A stretch of DNA of 64,000 nucleotides from Musa acuminata AAA Group (GCF_036884655.1 NC_088342.1:32035001-32099000); one strand, 5' to 3'. Shown: positions 9,815 to 22,400, numbered from the stretch's first letter. Notes: generated by a model from the letters alone, not told the origin. Program-made: numbers and translations.

Positions 9815-11899
9815 AAACTGTTAATTTCTCTGATATTCGATGTGATATTCCCGAACTGGACCCGAGGACTGTTAGTGGGTATTTCATTGGATATGCCGAA
9901 AAGTCCAAAGGTTACAGGTTCTATAGTCCATCTCACACAACTAGGATTGTGGAATCAAGAAACGCTAAATTTCTTGATGATGATGTGATTAGTGGGAGCG
10001 ATCATTTCAGGAACATAGTTTTCGCACATGATCATATAGAATCTCAACCTTCCACATCAAATGATAGATTGGTTATAGTTCATAGCACTCCTCAAGTACA
10101 AACTAGTGCTGAACAACCAATCATTGAAATTCCACAAGTTGTTGATAGTATTCTAATAGATCAAGCAGTTCAGGAATTACAACAAGCTCCTAAACAACTA
10201 GTTGAACCACAAGTTCCTCAAGGAACCATTGGTACAACATTAAGAAGATCTACTAGAAATAAAAGATCAGCAATTCCTAGTGATTATGTTGTATATCTAC
10301 AAGAATCTGACTATAATATTGGAGTCAAAAATGATCCTGAAACATTTTCACAAGCCATGAGTTGCAAAAAGTCAAATTTGTGGCATGATGCTATGAAAGA
10401 AGAGATGAATTCCATGATGAGTAATGGAGTCTGGGATCTTGTAGAGTTGCCTAATGAAGCAAAGGCCATTGATTGCAAATGGGTCTTTAAAACTAAGAAA
10501 GATTCGTTAAGCAACATTAAGAGATACAAGGCAAGACTTGTTGCAAAGGGATTTACTCAAAAAGAGGGATTTACTCAAGACATTTTCTCCTGTATCTAAG
10601 AAAGATTCTCTGCGTATTATTTTAGCATTAGTTGCTCATTTTGACCTTGAGTTGCAACAAATAGATGTAAAAACAGCATTTCTTAATGGAGATCTAGAGG
10701 AAGAGGTTTATATGAAACAACTTGAAGGTTTCTCCTCTAGTGTTGGTGAGCACTTGGTTTGCAAGCTTAGGAAGTCTTTATACGGCTTAAAACAAGCCTC
10801 CCGCCAATGGTATTTTAAATTTCATGAAGTGATTTCTTCATTCGGATTTGTTGAAAATCTCATGGATCAATGCATATACCAGAAGGTTAGTGGGAGTAAA
10901 ATATGTTTCCTTTAATTATACGTAGATGATATTTTGCTTGCAACCAATGATAAGGATTTGCTGCATGAGGTGAAACAATTTCTTTCTAAAAATTTTGACA
11001 TGAAGGATATGGGTGAAGCATCTTATGTCATTGGCATTAAGATCTTTAGAGATAGACCTCTAGGTATTTTAGGTCTATCACAAGAAACCTATGTTGATAA
11101 ACTTTTCGAAAAATTTTAGATGAAGGATTGTTTACCAAGTGTTGCTCCCATTGTGAAAGGTGATAGGTTCAATTTGAACCAATGCCCAAAGAACAATTTT
11201 GAAAGGGAATTAATGAAAAACATCCCATATGCTTCTGTCGTAGGAAACCTTATGTATGCTCAGGTCTGTACTAGACCTAATATTGCATTTATTGTGGGGA
11301 TGCTAGGTCGATATCAGAGTAATCCAGGAATGGACCACTAGAGAGCTGCAAAGAAAGTGATGAGGTATCTACAAGGAACCAAAGATTGCATGCTTATGTA
11401 TAGACATACAGACAATCTGGATGTGATTGGTTACTCAGATTCAGACTTCGCCGGTTGTGTTGATTCTCGTAAATCAACATCAGGATATATTTTTATGATG
11501 GCCGGTGGAGCTATTTCTTGGAGAAGCGCTAAGTAGACCTTGACTGCTACTTCTACCATGGAAGCTGAGTTTGTCTCCTGCTTTGAGGCTACTTCACATG
11601 GTGTATGGCTTAAGAGTTTTATTTCTGGGCTTAGAATCATGGATTCTATTTCTAGACCATTAAGAATTTTCTGTGACAATTCAGCTGCTGTCTTTATGGC
11701 TAAAAACAATAAAAGTGGAAGTCAAAGTAAACACATCGACATTAAGTATTTAGCCATAAGAGAACGTGTAAAAGAAAAGAAAGTGGTCATTGAGCACATT
11801 AGCACTGAATTGATGATTGTTGATCCTTTGACTAAAGGCATGCCACATCTAAAATTCAAGGATCATGTAAAGAAAATGGGACTTAGTTCCACTTTGTAA
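9815..11899 (+). pseudogene. Copia integrase C-terminus, RT and RNase H, unit 1
   Basis: Opens with the end of integrase (SGYFIGYAEKSKGYRFY, ESRNAKFL), then the RT start (WHDAMKEEMNSM, DCKWVFKTKKDS, RLVAKGFTQ), the DVKTAFLNGDLEEEVYMKQ and LYGLKQASRQWY blocks, the catalytic LYVDDILLA box, and RNase H ([44 protein letters not shown]). Defects shared with unit 2 are a frameshift at 10560-10590, made by a repeated GGGATTTACTCAA, and a TAA just before LYVDD. Three further stops are private to this unit: at 11117, 11339 and 11534. It cannot make a working polyprotein. Confidence 0.9.
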
Positions 11900-12178
11900 T
11901 GATATTGAAACTCTTATATATTGTGAAATTTTCTCATTTATGTGTACATTATTTTGAGAAAATATATTATTGTTGGACCAAGAATAAACATAAGGTTTAT
12001 TCATAAAGTAATATTACCACATTAAGATTAAGAAACTAAATACATCGTGATACATGGATGATAATACTCGCTCTTAGAGGACTTATCGCTATGATTCATG
12101 TATTTATTTCTTAAGAAAGTTGTTCGAGAAAGATTAATTCAAATTATTAAGATAAACGTATGGACCAAGTGGGAGAAT

Positions 12179-12675
12179 GTAACGGTTATTATTAAAAATC
12201 TTATTTAATAATAACGTAACCATTTTTATTAAGATTCATAATTCATTATCATGAATTTCTTCATTTATTATGGTTTAAATGATTTCAGTTTCTTATTCTT
12301 TATGCATGAAACCGTTATTATTAAATTAAATATTTAATATCATTAAGTTCTTCATTATGGTCCAAACGTTACAAATTTGAATTAATTCTTCAACGTTATG
12401 AGTTGGTGATGATAAATGTTCTTGATAGGAGAACATCTCTATATACATGAGGATTTTGGTCCCTTGGTTCAATCATCTCTTTGAAACGAAAGGCTTTCCT
12501 ACACCATCTAAAGCGAGAGTTCTGAGCCGAGAAGAACCAAAGTTCAAGAAGAAACCTATGTAGAAATTCTTGGCGACAATGGTTGGAGGTACGCTATTTC
12601 GTTTCCGCATTAGTTTATTGTGTTTCTATTACAATGATTTAGAAACACAAGTTGGCTTCATTAAAATTTCTTACA
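12179..12675 (+). repeat. Copia array LTR 2 (shared)
   Basis: 497 bp, TGTAACGG to TTCTTACA. It serves as 3' LTR of unit 1 and 5' LTR of unit 2. It is preceded by AAGTGGGAGAA and followed by TTTGGTATCAGAGCC. Confidence 0.9.
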
Positions 12676-13329
12676 TTTGGTATCAGAGCCGAATGACCTC
12701 TTCCTTGATATGAAAAATTTTTCATTTTTATGCCATGAAAATGATTTGATTTTGGTTTCTTCTTGGAAACTTGTTGATATATTTTGTTGAAAATCATGAG
12801 GAAATATCATTTTCAACATTTTTAGTCGGTAAAATGCTCATATTATGTATGCATATTTAGTTATATTAAATTATGTTTATGAGTAATTTTTTTTTTATGT
12901 TTAAAATGTCTAGTGATCCATATAATCTTAATTAATTAAGAATTAGCCACTGCATCCTTAATTAATTAAAATTATATATAAAGTTAAAATAAGGATCACA
13001 TAAGTAATTAGACATCATATTGTGATTGATTATATTTCGTATAATAATTGTTATCCCACATGATCTTTTATTATATTTAATATAATTAATAAGGATAAAA
13101 TATCATATTATTTTCATAATTTACCCACAGGGATTATGAATTAGAATATAATTTGATAGTTTTATCATAAAGAACATATGAATCTATTTGAATTAAGAAT
13201 TTAGCCCACATGCAATTTTTATGTCATGAGATTCATATTTTTGGCATGTTTCACATTGGTAAAACATATAATTTAGTCTATTAAGCTTCAAATTTTGATA
13301 TAAGCATGTTTGATTTTATGCAGTTTCTC

Positions 13330-15414
13330 AAACTGTTAATTTCTCTGATATTCGATGTGATATTCCCGAACTGGACCCGAGGACTATTAGTGGGTATTTC
13401 ATTGGATATGCCGAAAAGTCCAAAGGTTACAAGTTCTATTGTCCATCTCACACAACTAGGATTGTGGAATCAAGAAACGCTAAATTTCTTGAGGTTGATG
13501 TGATTAGTGGGAGCGATCATTTCATGAACATAGTTTTCGCACATGATCATACAGAATCTCAACCTTCCACATCAAATGATAGATTGGTTATAGTTCATAG
13601 CACTCCTCAAGTACAAACTAGTGCTGAACAACCAATCATTGAAATTCCACAAGTTGTTGATAGTATTCTAATAGATCAAGCAGTTCAGGAATTACAACAA
13701 GCTCCTAAACAACTAGTTGAACCACAAGTTCCTCAAGGAACCATTGGTACAACATTAAGAAGATCTACTAGAAATAAAAGATCAGCAATTCCTAGTGATT
13801 ATGTTGTATATCTACAAGAATCTGACTATAATATTGGAGTCAAAAATGATCCTGAAAAATTTTCACAAGCCATGAGTTGCAAAAAGTCAAATTTGTGGCA
13901 TGATGCTATGAAAGAAGAGATGAATTCCATGATGAGCAATGGAGTCTGGGATCTTGTAGAGTTGCCTAATGAAGCAAAGGCCATTGATTGTAAATGGGTC
14001 TTTAAAACTAAGAAAGATTCGTTATGCAACATTGAGAGATACAAGGCAAGACTTGTTGCAAAGGGATTTACTCAAAAAGAGGGATTTACTCAAGACATTT
14101 TCTCCTGTATCTAAGAAAGATTCTCTGCGTATTATTTTAGCATTAGTTGCTCATTTTGACCTTGAGTTGCAACAAATGGATGTGAAAACAACATTTCTTA
14201 ATGGAGATCTAGAGGAAGAGGTTTATATGAAACAACTTGAACGTTTCTCCTCTAGTGTTGGTGAGCACTTGGTTTGCAAGCTTAGGAAGTCTATATACGG
14301 CTTAAAACAAGCCTCCCGCCAATGGTATTTTAAATTTCATGAAGTGATTTCTTCATTCGGATTTGTTGAAAATCTCATGGATCAATGCATATACCAGAAG
14401 GTTAGTGGGAGTAAAATATGTTTCCTTTAATTATACGTAGATGATATTTTGCTTGCAACCAATGATAAGGATTTGTTGCATGAGGTGAAACAATTTCTTT
14501 CTAAAAATTTTGACATGGAGGATATGGGTGAAGCATCTTATGTCATTGGCTTTAAGATCTATAGAGATAGACCTCGAGGTATTTTAGGTCTATCACAAGA
14601 AACCTGTATTGATAAACTTTTTGAAAGATTTTGGATGAAGGATTGTTCACCAAGTGTTGCTCCCATTGTGAAAGGTGATAGGTTCAATTTGAACCAATGC
14701 CCAAAGAACAATTTTGAAAGGGAATCAATGAAAAACATCCCATATGCTTCTGTCGTAGGAATCCTTATGTATGCTCAAGTCTGTACTAGACCTGATATTA
14801 CATTTATTGTGGGGATGCTAGATCGATATCAGAGTAATCCAGGTATGGACCACTGGAGAGCTGCAAAGAAAGTGATGAGGTATCTACAAGGAACCAAAGA
14901 TTACATGCTTATGTATAGACATACAGACAATCTGGATGTGATTGGTTACTCAGATTCAGACTTCGCCGGTTGTGTTGATTCTCGTAAATCAACATTAGGA
15001 TATATTTTTATGATGGCCGGTGGAGCTATTTCTTGGAGAAGCGCTAAGCAGACCTTGACTGCTACTTCTACCATGGAAGCTGAGTTTGTCTCCTGCTTTG
15101 AGGCTACTTCACATAGTGTATGGCTTAAGAGTTTCATTTCTGGGCTTAGAATCATGGATTCTATTTCTAGGCCATTAAGAATTTTCTGTGACAATTCAGC
15201 TGCTGTCTTTATGGCTAAAAACAATAAAAGTGGAAGTCGAAGTAAACACATCGACATTAAGTATTTAGCCATAAGAGAACGTGTAAAAGAAAAGAAAGTG
15301 GTCATTGAGCACATTAGCACTGAATTGATGATTGTTGATCCTTTGACTAAAGGCATGCCACATCTAAAATTCAAGGATCATGTAAAGAAAATGGGACTTA
15401 GTTCCACTTTGTAA
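13330..15414 (+). pseudogene. Copia integrase C-terminus, RT and RNase H, unit 2
   Basis: Same domain order as unit 1. The section after the YVDD-proximal TAA stays open from 14449 to the stop at 15414 (321 residues), covering the end of RT and all of RNase H. The three stops private to unit 1 read here as TGG, TGG and CAG. The shared frameshift (14075-14105, GGGATTTACTCAA repeat) and shared TAA remain. So this unit is also dead, but less decayed than unit 1. Confidence 0.9.
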
Positions 15415-15692
15415 TGATATTGAAACTCTTATATATTGTGAAATTTTCTCATTTATGTGTACATTATTTTGAGAAAATATATTGTTGTTGGACCAAGAAT
15501 AAACATAAGGTTTATTCATAAAGTAATATTACCATATTAAGATTAAGAAACTAAATACATCGTGATACATGGATGATAATACTCGCTCTTAGAGGACTTA
15601 TCGCTATGATTCATGTATTTATTTCTTAAGAAAGCTGTTCGAGAAAGATTAATTCAAATTATTAAGATAAACGTATGGACCAAGTGGGAGAA

Positions 15693-16190
15693 TGTAACGG
15701 TTATTATTAAAAATCTTATTTAATAATAGCGTAACCGTTCTTATTAAGATTCATAATTCATTATCATGAATTTCTTCATTTATTATGGTTTAAATGATTT
15801 CAGTTTCTTATTCTTTATGCATGAAACCGTTATTATTAAATTAAATATTTAATATCATTAAGTTCTTCATTATGGTCCAAACGTTACAAATTTGAATTAA
15901 TTCTTGAACGTTGTGAGTTGGTGATGATAAATGTTCTTGATGGGAGAACATCTATATATATATGAGGATTTTGGTCCCTTGGTTCAATCATCTCTTTGAA
16001 GCGAAAGGCTTTCCTACACCATCTAAAGCGAGAGTTCTGAGCCGAGAAGAACCAATGTTCAAGAAGAAACCTATGTAGAAATTCTTGGCGACAATGGTTG
16101 GACGTACGCTATTTCGTTTCCGCATTAGTTTATTGTGTTTCTATTACAATGATTTAGAAACACAAGTTGGCTTCATTAAAATTTCTTACA
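15693..16190 (+). repeat. Copia array LTR 3
   Basis: 498 bp, TGTAACGG to TTCTTACA. It is followed by a mutated primer site (TAGTATCAGAGCC) and a truncated leader. Confidence 0.88.
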
Positions 16191-16673
16191 TTTAGTATCA
16201 GAGCCGAATGACCTCTGCCTTGATATGAAATAGTTTTCATTTTTATGCCATGAAAATGATTTGATTTTGGTTTCTTCTTGGAAACTTGTTGATATATTTT
16301 GTTGAAAATCATGAGGAAATATCATTTTCAACATTTTTAGTAGGTAAAATGCTTATATTATGTATGCATATTTAGTTATATTAAATTATGTTTATGAGCA
16401 ATTTTTTTTCATGTTTAAAATGTCTAGTGATCCATATAATCTTAATTAATTAAGAATTAGCCATAGCATCCTTAATTAATTAAAATTATATATAAAGTTA
16501 AAATAAGGATCACATAAGTAATTAGACATCATATTGTGATTGATTATATTTCGTATAATAATTGTTATCCCATAGGATCTTTCATTATATTTAATATAAT
16601 TAATCAGGATAAAATATCAGATTATTTTCATAATTTACCCACAGGGATTATGAATTAGAATATAATTTGATAG
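16191..16673 (+). repeat. Truncated third Copia body
   Basis: Leader sequence collinear with 9161-9646 and 12676-13162. It breaks off after AATTTGATAGTTTT and is followed by unrelated ATGAAATTTCC. This marks the right edge of the array. Confidence 0.8.
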
Positions 16674-17090
16674 TTTTTTTATGAAATTTCCATTTGCAAA
16701 AAACAATCTTAGCGAGACTTAACTTTTTTATAATTACAAAAGTAATCCTCAATTATTTTTATATTTTCCTCTTAAAAACTGCATTCCCTCTCTTCTCTCT
16801 TTTAAAATTAACCAAATAACTTGATCGAACCGATTAAATCAATCAAAATATGAATCGATTTAAAATAATTATTTTATTAGGTAAATTTTCTAGAAAAAAC
16901 TCTTTATTTGATAAAATTTTTAATTAACACTTTTTTAAAAAATAAAAATAAAAATAAATCAAACCTTTTATTGGCCCAACGTCAATCGTCGAACCCACGG
17001 GGTGGTGGTAAATGATCTATTTTACCCTCATCATAATTTTTATGGATATTTTTAATTATTTTATAATTTAAATTATTAAAAAAATATAAA
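16674..17090. repeat. Repeat matching the AKR upstream flank
   Basis: Resembles 41085-41320, the region upstream of the intact AKR gene: ATTACAAAAGTAATCCTCAAT, a CT-rich patch, AACCGATTAAATCAATC and GAATCGATTTAAAATAA occur in the same order. It may therefore be the far side of the AKR duplication. A second, weaker match at 41300-41470 means it could instead be a dispersed repeat. No coding sequence. Confidence 0.5.
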
Positions 17091-17139
17091 TTTGTACAGC
17101 TAAATAACAACTAGTTTGGTGGGCTTTTTAGAAGAAAAA

Positions 17140-17734
17140 AAATCTCAAAATATCTATAAATACCCACCTAAACTTCCCATTCTTCCTGACGCCAATTCAT
17201 CGAGTAATCATAATACTCTTTATAAACTTGAATCTCTATAATTGTAATATTCTTTGTGATATAGCATTCTCTCCCTCGCCTAAGGCTCTCTTTCTAATTT
17301 TAACAATAAGTGAAAGCTCAATGCACCCAACCTCGATGTCGATATCTGAGTATTAACTTTAAAAGCCTGGTTGTGTCTACTATAGAAAGCCAACATTTCA
17401 CTTCAAGTGATTTCCTACTATTGCTCTTAAAATTTTAATTTAAAGGAGGTAGATATGGAATATTTAGAAAATATATTGAGAGAAAAACATTCCACACTCC
17501 AATTTTCAAGTAACATTACTAATTCTTCTGTTGAAAAAAATTGTGAAGAATTAACTAAATTTGTTTTCACCAAATGCCTTTCTTTTCGGTTTGGTAAAAA
17601 AAAAATTTTTAAAAAAAAAAGAGGATTTTATGAATTATTATCAAAATATTTTAAACCCTGGTGCTAGACATATTCCTCAATCTACTCTTACACACGATGT
17701 TTATAAATCTTATAGAAAGAAAAATAATTTATAA
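17140..17734 (+). other. TATA box with two short overlapping ORFs, unrecognised
   Basis: CTATAAATACCCACC near 17153 looks like a plant TATA box. About 300 bp downstream a 70-codon frame begins with ATG at 17455, after AAGGAGGTAGAT, and ends in TAG at 17665-17667. A 34-codon frame (17630-17734) overlaps its end. The reading frames contain A and T homopolymers that could hide frameshifts. I recognise no domain. It could be a fragment of an old pararetrovirus or transposon leader, or chance. Function unknown. Confidence 0.25.
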
Positions 17735-19550
17735 ACTTTTGGTAGATATTTTGGATAATCATTGGTTAATGTGAATTCCTACACAGGAATCACATTTCAT
17801 TCGATTGACGGTGGTTGCATTTAAAGTTTTTTGACGAACGACATAGGATCGATAATAAATTATTTTGGAATAGTATCATTTGGTTTTTTTAATTTTTTCA
17901 GTTGATTTTGATAATGTATCTGTAAATACTGTATCTGTTCCTAATTTAGAATAAGTTTGTTATGATAGAAATTAAGCGAAGAAGATAGAAAGATAGAAAT
18001 TATAGAAGAAACTATGAAATGTATAAGATATAATTGCCTAATACATTTTGATAGTGAGTTCTTGACAGCCATTTATACACATTCAGCATGGAGGATTTTT
18101 CTCAACTACTGAGAGATTTCCTCAACTGCCTTGAGGAAATCTTATCTGTTTATCATGTTAATCAACTTTCAATTTCTGTGTACAGAAAGTCTTAAATCTC
18201 TTAACACTGTTTTTCCTTTTAAACAGAATCAGCTATTTCATTTTCTGGACTCATCAATAATTGATGAAAGAGTAAATTACATTTTGTAAACTAAATGATA
18301 TATCAATATTATTGTAGTATTAGAAGAATATGAATATGTTAATAATTTGAGCATAACTATTATGATAAAAAAAAACTAAATAGGTATAATATTTTTTCCT
18401 ATATATTCTATCTATTTATCTTATTGGTTTTTTTTTTTTAATCTTCGTTGTAGGCTTAGATGGTTTGCATGATTATATAACCACTTATTATGATTGTTTA
18501 TATTTAGATATTGATATTTATATGAAATAGTATGAGAGAAGTTAAAAAAATAATCATTAACTTATATGATCATTATAGTGCATATTATAATAGATAACAA
18601 GCTACCTCCAAATCTTATAAATGTACAAATGAAGTTAGTAATCCTAGTAGAATTTGTTGAGGAGTGAAATTATTATTGTAAAGGCACAATATAGACTGGC
18701 ATTGGTAGTCTCAAGTTCCTTGATATTTAACTAACGATATTTTTTGAGTTTGGGGACAGCACTACAAGCATAGAAGCATAGGATTTTCAATTCTTGATGA
18801 GTTATTCAATAATATTATTAATTTTAGTAATATAAATATTATTAACTCCAATGTCAACAATAATAATTATGTTACGGAATTTATTTCAATATGAAAAGAC
18901 ACATCTTAGATGAAACCCTTTCGAATATTACTTCTTCGAAATCAATTAAGACTTAAGTATATATTGATAATTAGACCAAAACAATCCTTGAAGATAATAA
19001 ATACTTATTTAATCTATCAACCAATTAGGACATTCGACACTATAAGTGATTGTGGATTTTTTTTACATATTCATTTTCATTTTCGTATGTCGGGGAATCA
19101 ATTCATTTTTCAAAGTGAAACTTTGAACAAAATTTTTAAAATATAACTATGTATTTTTTTGCTACGTTAAATTATTTTTAATTAAAAATTAAAATATAAA
19201 AAATATAAAAAAGAGAATGGCAGCCAGAACCAAAAACATCAGAATCAAAACTTGGCAAAAACTAAGAACTGGAATCATCAGTTCCTCTTGAACCAGGGTC
19301 ATAGCTAGGCAAAATTTCCTTTTTTTTTTTGGTTTTTCTTGGAAGATACCTTGTTCATATTTTCCAATGGGTGCTCTCACATTTTTATAATCTCTGAAAT
19401 ACTCTTTGACATAATGCAATAACCACTCTCACCATTTAAAAATTGGTAGAATGATCCACATAGTAATCGATCCATCAATCTAAAGATTGGTTCCTATGGT
19501 AAACCATTCCAACTCCTCAGTTATAGTATTTGGGAAAATATTATAAGTCT
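17735..19550. other. AT-rich DNA without recognised gene
   Basis: Stop-rich in all frames. The longest open stretch (18910-19146) is Ile/Leu/Phe-rich with no family likeness. A weak inverted patch (TCCTCAACTGCCTTGAGGAA) lies near 18120. Nothing else is supported. Confidence 0.4.
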
Positions 19551-20090
19551 ATTCAAAAATATTATCATAAATATAAAAGTCTTTCTTAGCTATTCTTATT
19601 CCTAAACCAAAAAGCATACATATTTAAAACCAAAAAGTCATTTTATATGAGTCCATCTTTATTAGGTTTTGAGTTGATTTGCTTCGGTTATAATGATTTT
19701 AAATAGCCTTACAATGTTTCGATGGAAGTAACAAAAAATACTATGTCTATTTATTTGATTATTTTTATTCCTAAAACAATAAGGATACGTATTTAAAATC
19801 ATATTTTTTTATGTGAATTGATTTTTATTGAGTTTTGAGTCAATTTATCTCAATTATAATATTTTAAGCACGCTTATATTATTTTGGTAAAGGTGTCAAA
19901 AAGTCTATTCAAAAATATTATAATTGACATAGAAATCTCCCTATTTAGTATTTTAATTAATAGGATAATTATTTGAAATCTTATTCAGCTTTGAGTCCAT
20001 TTGCCTTATATACAATGCTTTTAAATAAACTTGTAGTGTTTCATGGTGTTACCAAAAATATTGTAAACCTATTCAAAAATATTATAATCA
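19551..20090. repeat. Degenerate ~160-bp tandem repeat
   Basis: The phrase GTTTTGAGTTGATTT recurs in altered form at 19666, 19832 and 19988, spacings of 166 and 156. Other parts of the unit (ATTCAAAAATATTAT, AATAAACTTGTAGTGTTTC-like) recur in register. At least three diverged units. It runs into the dispersed repeat that starts near 20030. Confidence 0.55.
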
Positions 20091-21060
20091 ATAATGAAAG
20101 TCTTATACATAGGGGATTGACTTGATTCACTTATAGACCAATCCATGTTCAAGTGAAAAAATTATGATACATCATGTTAGATGTATTTTGAGGATTAAGA
20201 AAATGTGCCTCCTTGAAAATGTTTTTAAAAAGAGACTTTTTTTTAGAAAAATCACCATTATTTTAAAAAAAAAATATTATTAATTTATAGAGAAATAAAA
20301 AACATTCTTAGAATCAAAGAGTAAAAAATATTATTAGAATTAGAAAACACCCGAGAGGGCCAATCCACTTTCTTAAAACAAAAAAAAAAAACAAAAAAAA
20401 AAAATATTCATCCCCTTAACATATTTGGCTAACCAATTAACCACTCTATTTTTCTCTCTAAAATAAAGAGAGATATTATATACATCAACATTGTATAATA
20501 TGTTAGATCGCCAAAGGAATGGTAGATTGTTTTTGTAATACTTTGATAAGAATTAACTAACCATATTCAATATGCATATGTTTGAACCCATCTAAGACCA
20601 TGTCTTGAAGTTCAACAAGCAGAGCCATCGCTTCACAATACAACACCTTACCTTAATCAATGAATCGTTAAATCTCATAATTGTTATGGTTATACTGGAG
20701 AACTGTTACACATCTTTCTTTGCCATAATTATAATCAAGTTGTTAAGAGTACTATCGATAACAATTAAATCTCATATGTGCACATAAGAGTCAAATCAAG
20801 TCAAATTAAATTTCAAACTATATTTGAAACCCATAATATGATAATATGAATTAAGTGATAGATATACTCATCCCCCAAATGCTATCCACATTTATGATCG
20901 AAAAAGATGTGCAATTGTTCGTGATATTTAACCATGACCCTAGATGTAATTATCTCCGAGGATGTTAAAACCAATTTTAACTAAACTGTTAAGAGTCAAA
21001 TCGAATTGAACCTTTTTTTTTTTTTAATCAGTTAAAGGTAATTCAAACCGGAACAAATTA
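20030..21060. repeat. Dispersed AT-rich repeat, copy 2
   Basis: Counterpart of 1260-2190, with the same landmarks in the same order and orientation, and about 100 bp longer through A/T-run and local differences. It suggests duplication of a larger block, or a mobile family whose ends I cannot define. Confidence 0.6.
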
Positions 21061-21690
21061 GATTTGAACATTCCTAATAATCTTATACCACACTATAAAA
21101 AGATATCTTAGATATACTTTTTATACCTTGAACTACTCCGATACACTCACATCTATATAGATTCGACACTTTTGACCAAATTCTTTAGCCAAAATACTAA
21201 CTTAAACATCGAATGGGCCATATTGGGTTTACTATTAATACAGTTTTGTATCGTCTTAACTTCAATTTTTCTCTTGTCCAACATTAAATCATTCAGAGAC
21301 AAATTTAGAAAAGATTTGAATCAACCTCCATATCGATCAATCAAAATTTAACTTAATATATTAGCACTAAAAAAAGTGCTTCTCTGAGTAAACCATTAAG
21401 AGCTAGATCTCCTAAACCCAATTTTGGAACCTATTGGAAATATCAAGAACCTTTCATTTTTCAACATTTGTTCAACAACCAAGTTATGAATCATCCACCA
21501 TTCACACCATAACCAAATCACTTTCCACCGACTATCACCCTCCTTGATAAAAGCCTTCGCTAACCTAACTTCAAGAGTCCAAGCATTAGCAAGCATATAG
21601 AAATTGTTGTTCCATTCTTACCTCAACTCACCTAGTTGGTTCAATAGAGATTGGTTCCCCTACCAACTCCTCTAGCTCTAGCTCTTAGCT
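21061..21690. other. No recognised feature
   Basis: Mixed-composition sequence upstream of a gag remnant; it may be the degraded 5' part of the same gypsy element. No LTR, primer site or domain seen. Confidence 0.35.
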
Positions 21691-22400
21691 CTAAGCACTA
21701 TTGTTGAGTCTCGACAAATGCCACAAGAGGCTCTTCGTGAAGTGCAATCTCCTCGTCATCTCTCCATTCAAGAGCCAGAATTACCGAGGAGATCTAAAAT
21801 TTATTTTGGCAGGACTTGTACCTAAAGTCGAAGATCAACTTTTTGAGATGGACTAATGTTTCTGACCCTATCTACCTTTTGTCCAAAGCATCCAAGAGGA
21901 GCTTATTCCCCAAGGATTCCACCTCCCTGTGAAATTCAGATCCATTAGAACATTTCATGACTTTGATAGCCTAAATGATGTTGTACGAAACAATCGACAC
22001 CCTATGTGTTGGTCCTTCCCATTCACACTCAACCGGGCAATTAGAGAGTGGTTCATAAGACCATCTCCAAATCCATCGCTTTATTCAATCAATTGATTCA
22101 AAAGTCCAAACTAAATATTATCAGCTACAAGCATCTAAGGAAGCCAACAATGTCTCTACTAACTGTACAATAAGAAGATAGTAAACCAGTAGCCAATTAC
22201 ACCATAAGGTTCTAAGATGAAGAATGTTTTGGGATTCTCATCAACCCCTTAATTAGTGGCTTCACCCATCTCGCTTCTTTTGGTTGATCATTACAAACTA
22301 CCAACCACTTACCTAAAGCTCTTTCAAATGGCAAATCAGAATATTATGATAGAATATGTAATAGTTGAAAAAAGAAAAGCTAAAGGGAAGAAACCTACAA
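21690..22400 (+). pseudogene. Decayed gypsy gag remnant
   Basis: Frame-broken plus-strand translation gives a plant gypsy capsid pattern: FHLPVKFRSIRTFHDFDSLND, then CWSFPFTLNRAIREWFIRPSP followed by LYSIN, and LTVQQGDSEP-like, ISGFTHLASF-like and EYVIVEKRKAK segments in shifting frames. This matches the usual order of target-fold, CRAFPLTL-REWF core and C-terminal ELLxxAxxY helix. No protease or RT follows. A dead fragment. Confidence 0.6.

Larger units (their letters stand above)
8663..16673 (+). mobile_element. Tandem array of an internally deleted Copia element
   Basis: Three LTRs (8663-9160, 12179-12675, 15693-16190) alternate with two full bodies and a third truncated body, giving two repeat units of 3516 and 3514 bp plus a partial third. 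Each LTR starts TGTAA and ends TTACA, followed by a Met-tRNA primer site. AAGTGGGAGAA polypurine tracts precede LTRs 2 and 3. Each full body lacks gag, protease and most of integrase: the leader joins directly to the integrase C-terminus. Both bodies share the same frameshift and the same stop next to the YVDD box, so they descend from one defective copy, probably by unequal exchange between LTRs. No target duplication can be found because the right end is truncated. Confidence 0.9.

Noticed and set aside
18910..19146. 78-codon Ile/Leu-rich frame as a membrane protein
   Set aside because: Expected by chance in AT-rich DNA; no upstream signals or family match.
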